In this document: one piece after another, positions 59,453 to 64,000 of the stretch
How positions within the stretch are numbered: the first letter of the stretch is position 1
How the letters are laid out: the number at the start of each line of letters is the position of its first letter
Notes under the pieces: model-generated
The model's database searches: none
Told to the model about the DNA's origin: nothing
The model's input: the letters and a program-made list of their open reading frames with translations, nothing else
Program-made: the position numbers and the translations under genes
Source: DATGUP01 sp035301265
GTDB lineage: Bacteria; Bacillota; Bacilli; Bacillales; Amphibacillaceae
Assembly: GCA_035301265.1 (NCBI GenBank)
Contig: DATGUP010000008.1
Location: 207,077-271,076, forward strand
Reading direction: 5' to 3'
DNA length: 64,000 nucleotides

Positions 59453-61063
59453 ATGAAAAAAACACTTGTATTCATGTTTACATTGATCGCCATGGTATCG
59501 CTTGTTCTTGTAGGCTGCTCATCAGATGCTGGCGGTGATGATAAAAGCGGCGGTACTGATGGCGGTGATAGCGATGCACAGGATACGCTAATCTATGGAC
59601 GTGGTGCGGATGCGACTCGTCTCGATCCTGCCACTGTCACAGATGGTGAGTCATTGAAAGTAACCCAACAAGTAATGGAAACATTGATTAAATTCAAGCC
59701 TGGAACAACAGAACTGGAACCAGGACTTGCGACCGATTGGGAGCAAAAAGATGATGGGAAAACGTATGTATTCGAGTTGCGCGAAGGTGTCAAATTTCAT
59801 GACGGGACAGACTTTAATGCCGACGCTGTTGTGTATAATTTTGAGCGTTGGCAAAATGGCAGCGATGAGGATAACTTCGCCTATTACCCGTCCATGTTCG
59901 GTGGCTTTGGTGATGAAAGTGTGATTGAAAGCGTTGAAGCGGTTGATGAGTATACCGTTGAATTCCATTTAAGAGATTCCTTCGCACCGTTTTTGAAAAA
60001 CTTAGCCATGACACCCTTTGCCATTGCCAGCCCTGAAGCGTTGGAAGAAGGAGCAGACGAATTTGAAAAGCATCCTGTTGGGACAGGACCATTTGAGTTT
60101 GCCGAATGGGATAAAGATAATAAAATTGTCCTGACAAAGAACGAAGACTATTGGGATGAAGGAAAACCTAAGCTAGAGCGCGTTATATTCCGTGTTATCG
60201 ATGATAATTCAGCCCGACTGAATGCTCTTAAAAGTGGTGAGATCGACTTAATGGATGGAACTAATCCGTCTGATGTTGAATCCATTGAAGAAGACGACGA
60301 TTTGGAAATTTATAATCGCCCGCCCTTAAGCATGGCCTATTTTGGCTTTAATGTAGAAGAAGAACCGTTTGATAATAAAGATGTACGCGTAGCTTTGAAT
60401 CATGCCGTTGATAAAGAGTCGCTAATTAATGCTTTTTATGCTGGACAGGGAGAGCCGGCAAAAAATCCGATGCCGCCGACGGTTGATGGTTATAATGACG
60501 AGATCGAAGCGTATGAATATGACCCGGAAAAAGCAAAAGAATTATTAGCTGATGCCGGTTATCCGGATGGATTTGAAATGGATTTATGGACGATGTCTAA
60601 CCCGAGGCCGTATTTGCCAGAGCCTGGAAAAATCGCCGAGAATATTCAATCTACTTTTGGTGAAGTAGGTGTCGATGTCAATATCCAAACATACGAATGG
60701 TCTACCTATATTGAAAAAGTGACCGATGGGGAGGCTCCTGCTTTCTTGATGGGTTGGACTGGAGATAACGGAGACGCAGATAATTTCATTTACACGCTTC
60801 TGGATGAAGATGCGATCGGCAGCAACAATATGTCGCGCTACGCTAATCCAGATGTGCACGAATTGTTAAAAGATGCACAAACAGAGCCCGACGATGAGGT
60901 GCGGATGGAACTGTATAAGAAAGCACAAGAGATCATTCATGAGGAAGCGCCGTGGATTCCGATTATTTATTCTGAGGAACCGTTGGCTGGAACGGCGAAT
61001 TTACAGGATTATGTACCAAATCCAACGGGAAGCGAACCGTTCGATGAAGTAAGCTTTAAGTAA
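59453..61063 (+). CDS. appA: Oligopeptide-binding lipoprotein (AppA type)
   Basis: Extracellular solute-binding protein family 5. Lipobox LVGC (Cys22), then an acidic G/D-rich linker, then the SBP_bac_5 domain: ATRLDPATVTDGESL, LREGVKFHDGTDFNADAVVY, HPVGTGPFEF, RVALNHAVDKESLI. 536 residues. Strongly acidic over its whole length, which fits a salt- or alkali-exposed surface. Its own RBS is GGAGGGGG and a hairpin follows it. Confidence 0.93.
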   Translation: MKKTLVFMFTLIAMVSLVLVGCSSDAGGDDKSGGTDGGDSDAQDTLIYGRGADATRLDPATVTDGESLKVTQQVMETLIKFKPGTTELEPGLATDWEQKDDGKTYVFELREGVKFHDGTDFNADAVVYNFERWQNGSDEDNFAYYPSMFGGFGDESVIESVEAVDEYTVEFHLRDSFAPFLKNLAMTPFAIASPEALEEGADEFEKHPVGTGPFEFAEWDKDNKIVLTKNEDYWDEGKPKLERVIFRVIDDNSARLNALKSGEIDLMDGTNPSDVESIEEDDDLEIYNRPPLSMAYFGFNVEEEPFDNKDVRVALNHAVDKESLINAFYAGQGEPAKNPMPPTVDGYNDEIEAYEYDPEKAKELLADAGYPDGFEMDLWTMSNPRPYLPEPGKIAENIQSTFGEVGVDVNIQTYEWSTYIEKVTDGEAPAFLMGWTGDNGDADNFIYTLLDEDAIGSNNMSRYANPDVHELLKDAQTEPDDEVRMELYKKAQEIIHEEAPWIPIIYSEEPLAGTANLQDYVPNPTGSEPFDEVSFK

Positions 61064-61071
61064 ACTGTACA

Positions 61072-61098
61072 GGGGAGGCGCTTGTTGCTTCCCCGTTT
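61072..61098 (+). terminator. Partial terminator between appA and appB
   Basis: 8-bp stem with one G-T pair (GGGGAGGC 61072-61079, GCTTCCCC 61087-61094), then GTTTTC. A weak tail suggests attenuation: more binding protein than permease. Confidence 0.55.
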
Positions 61099-61131
61099 TC
61101 CCATCCCCGATAAGAAAGGGAGTGAGCCAGC

Positions 61132-62136
61132 ATGATGTCTTATACCATTCGCCGGTTGTTCATGCTCATTCCGGTTTTGTTTGGTGTATCGATTATCGTC
61201 TTTTCGATTGTACGAGCGATACCGGGAGATCCGGCACGCACAATTTTAGGTACGAAAGCGTCTCCAGAGGCAATTGAAAATTTGCGAGAAAGCTTAGGGT
61301 TAGATAAGCCATTTTTCGTTCAATACGGCACCTACATAAAAGATTTATTTGCCGGTGATCTCGGGACTTCCATCCGAACGAATACACCGATCAACGAGGA
61401 GATTTGGCAAGCTCTTTTCGCGACCGCTGAATTAACGGTCGTCGCGATGATTTTTGCGATTGTAATCGGGTTAAATGTCGGTGTTTTGAGCGCGTGGTTT
61501 CGCAATTCATGGTTTGATTATATCGTGATGGTTTTAGCATTGATTGGTATATCGATGCCTGTGTTTTGGCTCGGACTGGTGCTTCAATATCAATTTGCTG
61601 TAGATTTGGACTTGTTGCCAACAACAGGACGAGAAAATGTGCGCAACCCCGTTACGGCGATCACTCATTTTTTCTTAATCGATACGATCATCCAAGGGGA
61701 TGTCAGTCAGTTTATAGCAGTTGTAAAGCATCTCATCTTGCCGGCTGCCGCGTTAGGGACGATTCCGCTGGCGATTATTGCTAGAATGACACGCTCTAGT
61801 ATGCTCGATGTATTGAATTCTGATTATATTAGAACGGCACGGGCTAAAGGGCAAAAAATGTTCTGGGTAGTTTACAAACACGCTTTAAAAAACGCATTTA
61901 TTCCGGTTTTAACGATTATTGGAGTACAGTCTGGACTGCTTTTAGGCGGTGCTATTTTAACGGAAACGATTTTTGGCTGGCCGGGAATCGGCACTTATAT
62001 ATATGAAGCGATTCAGGCGAGGGATTACCCGGTAGTACAGTCCGGTATTTTAATCATTGCAACTATTTTTGTTTTGATTAACTTGGTGGTTGATTTGTTG
62101 TATGCCGTATTCGATCCAAGAATTAAGTACCATTAG
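61132..62136 (+). CDS. appB: Oligopeptide ABC transporter permease (AppB type)
   Basis: Six-helix BPD_transp_1 permease. N-terminal YTIRRLFMLIPVLFGVSIIV and IPGDPARTILGTKA are typical of DppB/AppB; the EAA loop reads DYIRTARAKGQKMFWVVYKH. 334 residues. Start ATG 61132 (or the next codon, also ATG) nine bases after GGGAG. Confidence 0.93.
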   Translation: MMSYTIRRLFMLIPVLFGVSIIVFSIVRAIPGDPARTILGTKASPEAIENLRESLGLDKPFFVQYGTYIKDLFAGDLGTSIRTNTPINEEIWQALFATAELTVVAMIFAIVIGLNVGVLSAWFRNSWFDYIVMVLALIGISMPVFWLGLVLQYQFAVDLDLLPTTGRENVRNPVTAITHFFLIDTIIQGDVSQFIAVVKHLILPAAALGTIPLAIIARMTRSSMLDVLNSDYIRTARAKGQKMFWVVYKHALKNAFIPVLTIIGVQSGLLLGGAILTETIFGWPGIGTYIYEAIQARDYPVVQSGILIIATIFVLINLVVDLLYAVFDPRIKYH

Positions 62137-62148
62137 AGGAGGCTAAGG

Positions 62149-63063
62149 ATGAAGCAGTTGAAAACCGAACCCGGAAATCAGCCCGTTTCAATCGAAGAAA
62201 TGGATGACGTTGCTTCTCCTATTCATGATGTGTGGAGGGTTTTTCGCAAAAATAAAATGGCCATCGTCGGGGCAGGCATTATTATAATATTTATTTTAGT
62301 GGCTATATTTGCCGGATGGTTGGCTCCGGAAGGGATTGATGAACAAAAAACGGATCAACCGGATGCATTGTTACACGAACCGTCCGCGGCTTATTGGTTT
62401 GGGACAGATGAATTTGGGCGTGACATATTGAGTCGGGTGATGTATGGCGCGCGTCTATCGTTATGGGTTGGCTTCATATCTGTCATCGGCGCGATTACGG
62501 TAGGTGTCTTCTTAGGGGTTATCGCTGGATTTTATGGGCGTTGGCTCGATATATTAATTTCGCGGATATTCGATGTGATGTTGGCTTTTCCAAGTATTTT
62601 ATTAGCCATTGCTATTGTTGCCATGTTGGGCCCATCGTTAAGAAACGCGTTGATAGCGATCGCTTTAGTAAATGTACCGATTTTTGGCAGACTGATCCGT
62701 TCAAAAGTGCTCAGTTTAAAAGAGGAGGATTATATCGAGGCGGCGCGATCGATTGGTATGAGTGATTTACGCATTTTATTTCACCACATTTTACCAAACA
62801 GCCTCTCGCCCATTATCGTGCAAGGGACGTTGAGTATTGCAACAGCCATTTTGGACGCAGCGGCACTCGGCTTTCTCGGTCTCGGCGCCCAACCTCCCGA
62901 ACCTGAATGGGGACGTATGCTCGCTGATTCTAGAAGTTTGATTCAGCGGGGTGCACCATGGACAGTGATGGCACCGGGTGTTTGTATCATGTTAACGGTA
63001 TTAGGATTCAATTTGCTTGGGGATGGTTTACGTGATGCGTTGGATCCGAAAATGAAAATGTAA
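62149..63063 (+). CDS. appC: Oligopeptide ABC transporter permease (AppC type)
   Basis: Second permease with an OppC_N region (VWRVFRKNKMAIVGAGIII) and BPD_transp_1 domain; FGTDEFGRDILSRVMYGARLS and EAA loop YIEAARSIGMSDLRILFHHI. 304 residues. RBS GGAGG, 12 bases after appB. No clear terminator follows before the convergent menA-like gene. Confidence 0.93.
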   Translation: MKQLKTEPGNQPVSIEEMDDVASPIHDVWRVFRKNKMAIVGAGIIIIFILVAIFAGWLAPEGIDEQKTDQPDALLHEPSAAYWFGTDEFGRDILSRVMYGARLSLWVGFISVIGAITVGVFLGVIAGFYGRWLDILISRIFDVMLAFPSILLAIAIVAMLGPSLRNALIAIALVNVPIFGRLIRSKVLSLKEEDYIEAARSIGMSDLRILFHHILPNSLSPIIVQGTLSIATAILDAAALGFLGLGAQPPEPEWGRMLADSRSLIQRGAPWTVMAPGVCIMLTVLGFNLLGDGLRDALDPKMKM

Positions 63064-63090
63064 GCTTTTAAGCAGCTTCTATAAGCGTTT

Positions 63091-63993
63091 CTAACGACAA
63101 CCGATGAGCAAGCCGCAAATAAGTAACAAACTGAAAAGCCAATGATGCCAAGCGGCCCATTTCATACTGCTTTTTTCCTCGGCACGCGTTGCTTTTCGCC
63201 GCAATGACCAAAGCAGTCGCACAGCAGCTGGTGAAGCAAGAAGTGTAACGAGAGACATCCGCGGTAAAGCGTTGATGACTAGCAAAATGATGATCGCAAC
63301 ATAGGCTAGTATGAGCAGGGCGGTCAAGAGTTGCACAGCCTTTTGTCGTCCGAGTCGGATCGCTATTGTATGACGGAATCCATGATCTTTATCAATATCG
63401 CGAATGTTATTAGTGAGAATCATGCTCGAAATAAGCAGTGCAAAAGGAGAGAAGATAGCTAAGATCGTGCCGTTTAATAGTTGACCTTGAACGACAAAAG
63501 CAACCGTTCCCGGGACAAAGCCGAGAAAGATAGCTGCCACCCCTTCGCCGAGACCAATTGCGGAAAGAGAGTTTGTTTTTCCTGCTGAATATTTATATCC
63601 TGCTATAATTCCAATCGCTCCGACAAGAATAATCCATACGCTGCTGTGCATAGCTAGCCACAAACCAAGTATGGCTGCCATCCCAAGCATACTCAACGCT
63701 ATGTAAGGTGTCTTATGGTGAAAAGGGCCGTGACGGGATGTTGCTTGATGTTCAAGTATCCATTTATCCTGGTCTTGTCCGTACAAAAAATCAAAAAAGT
63801 CGTTAAATATGTTGGTTGCAGATTGTACAAGCACAGCGGCTATTAGCATAACAGTGAATACATCATAACGCACAGTGCCGTACTGGGCTGCCAAAATTGT
63901 GCCAACGATAACTGGATTAATCGTTCCTGTCAATGTCATCGGTCGGATGAGGTGTAACCATGAATAACGATAACGATATTTGTCGTGTGTCAA
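63091..63993 (-). CDS. menA: UbiA-family prenyltransferase, MenA-like
   Basis: Integral membrane prenyltransferase, probably 1,4-dihydroxy-2-naphthoate polyprenyltransferase of menaquinone synthesis. About eight to nine membrane helices with the two aspartate motifs NIFNDFFDFLYGQDQDK and NNIRDIDKD, and GYKYSAGKTNSLSAIGLGE. The first possible start is TTG 63993 (MTHDKYRYRYSW); no ribosome site is visible in the seven bases left, and the frame stays open to the window edge, so the true start may be outside. 300 codons visible. Another UbiA paralogue cannot be excluded. Confidence 0.8.
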   Translation of the reverse strand: MTHDKYRYRYSWLHLIRPMTLTGTINPVIVGTILAAQYGTVRYDVFTVMLIAAVLVQSATNIFNDFFDFLYGQDQDKWILEHQATSRHGPFHHKTPYIALSMLGMAAILGLWLAMHSSVWIILVGAIGIIAGYKYSAGKTNSLSAIGLGEGVAAIFLGFVPGTVAFVVQGQLLNGTILAIFSPFALLISSMILTNNIRDIDKDHGFRHTIAIRLGRQKAVQLLTALLILAYVAIIILLVINALPRMSLVTLLASPAAVRLLWSLRRKATRAEEKSSMKWAAWHHWLFSLLLICGLLIGCR

Positions 63994-64000
63994 ATCCGCG

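Noticed and set aside
1..64000. Mobile elements, prophage, CRISPR arrays, defence islands
   Set aside because: No transposase, integrase, terminal repeats, spaced direct repeats or cas-like genes were seen; the order is that of a conserved Bacillaceae core.

Overview
The window is an ordered stretch of a low-GC Gram-positive chromosome of the family Bacillaceae. Gene content and order follow the Bacillus subtilis 'yvyE-degSU-comF-flagellar-secA-ftsEX-uvrBA-hprK-trxB-yvcJKL-crh-clpP' arc. Strongly acidic mature lipoproteins (oligopeptide-binding protein, cytochrome c551, YtkA-like protein) hint at a salt- or alkali-adapted member, but that is only inference. I see no insertion sequence, prophage, CRISPR array or rRNA.

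Layout. 1-2.5 kb (minus): a class B penicillin-binding lipoprotein cut by the window edge, and an LCP-family wall-polymer ligase. 2.8-6 kb: a SinR-type repressor, a decayed vanZ gene, a small unknown ORF and nagA-nagB. 6-12.1 kb: yvyE, the DegS-DegU two-component system, a DegV lipid-binding protein and the competence genes comFA and comFC (no comFB). 12.1-19.9 kb: late flagellar genes yvyF-flgM-flgN-flgK-flgL-yviE-fliW-csrA-flaG-fliD-fliS-fliT; the flagellin gene usually found between csrA and flaG is absent. 20-24.4 kb: hpf, secA and prfB with its programmed +1 frameshift. 24.6-31.2 kb: cytochrome c551, ftsE-ftsX followed by a coiled-coil M23 peptidase, ctpB and minJ. 31.4-36.3 kb: uvrB-uvrA. 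36.5-42.2 kb: yojF-bshB2, yvlC-yvlD and hprK-lgt-yvoD-ppaX-yvoF. 42.3-46.3 kb: glpP-glpK and glpD, with a terminator-type leader before glpD and no glpF. 46.4-53.2 kb: a TPR protein, trxB, a Nudix gene, rapZ-like yvcJ, yvcK, whiA, crh and convergent clpP. 53.6-57 kb: tRNA-Arg(CCG), a YtkA/SCO1 copper-type lipoprotein pair, a paired SMR efflux pump and a small membrane protein. 57.4-63.1 kb: an app-type oligopeptide ABC operon (D-F-A-B-C). The right end is a MenA-like prenyltransferase on the minus strand.

How it fits together. Many genes control the switch between motile, competent and sessile states: SinR-like, DegS-DegU, FlgM, FliW-CsrA. A second theme is carbon control: HprK phosphorylates Crh on Ser46, PpaX removes the pyrophosphate that HprK releases, GlpP controls glycerol use, and a cre-like site lies just before crh. 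A third theme is envelope growth: LCP, PBP, Lgt, FtsEX with an M23 hydrolase, CtpB, MinJ, YvcK. Most of the window is conserved core. The observations most worth a second look are the missing hag beside a CsrA-like site in the flaG leader, the FtsEX-linked M23 peptidase, the cre-like site before crh, an FNR/CRP-type palindrome upstream of the cytochrome c gene, overlapping hairpins before minJ, and the vanZ relic.
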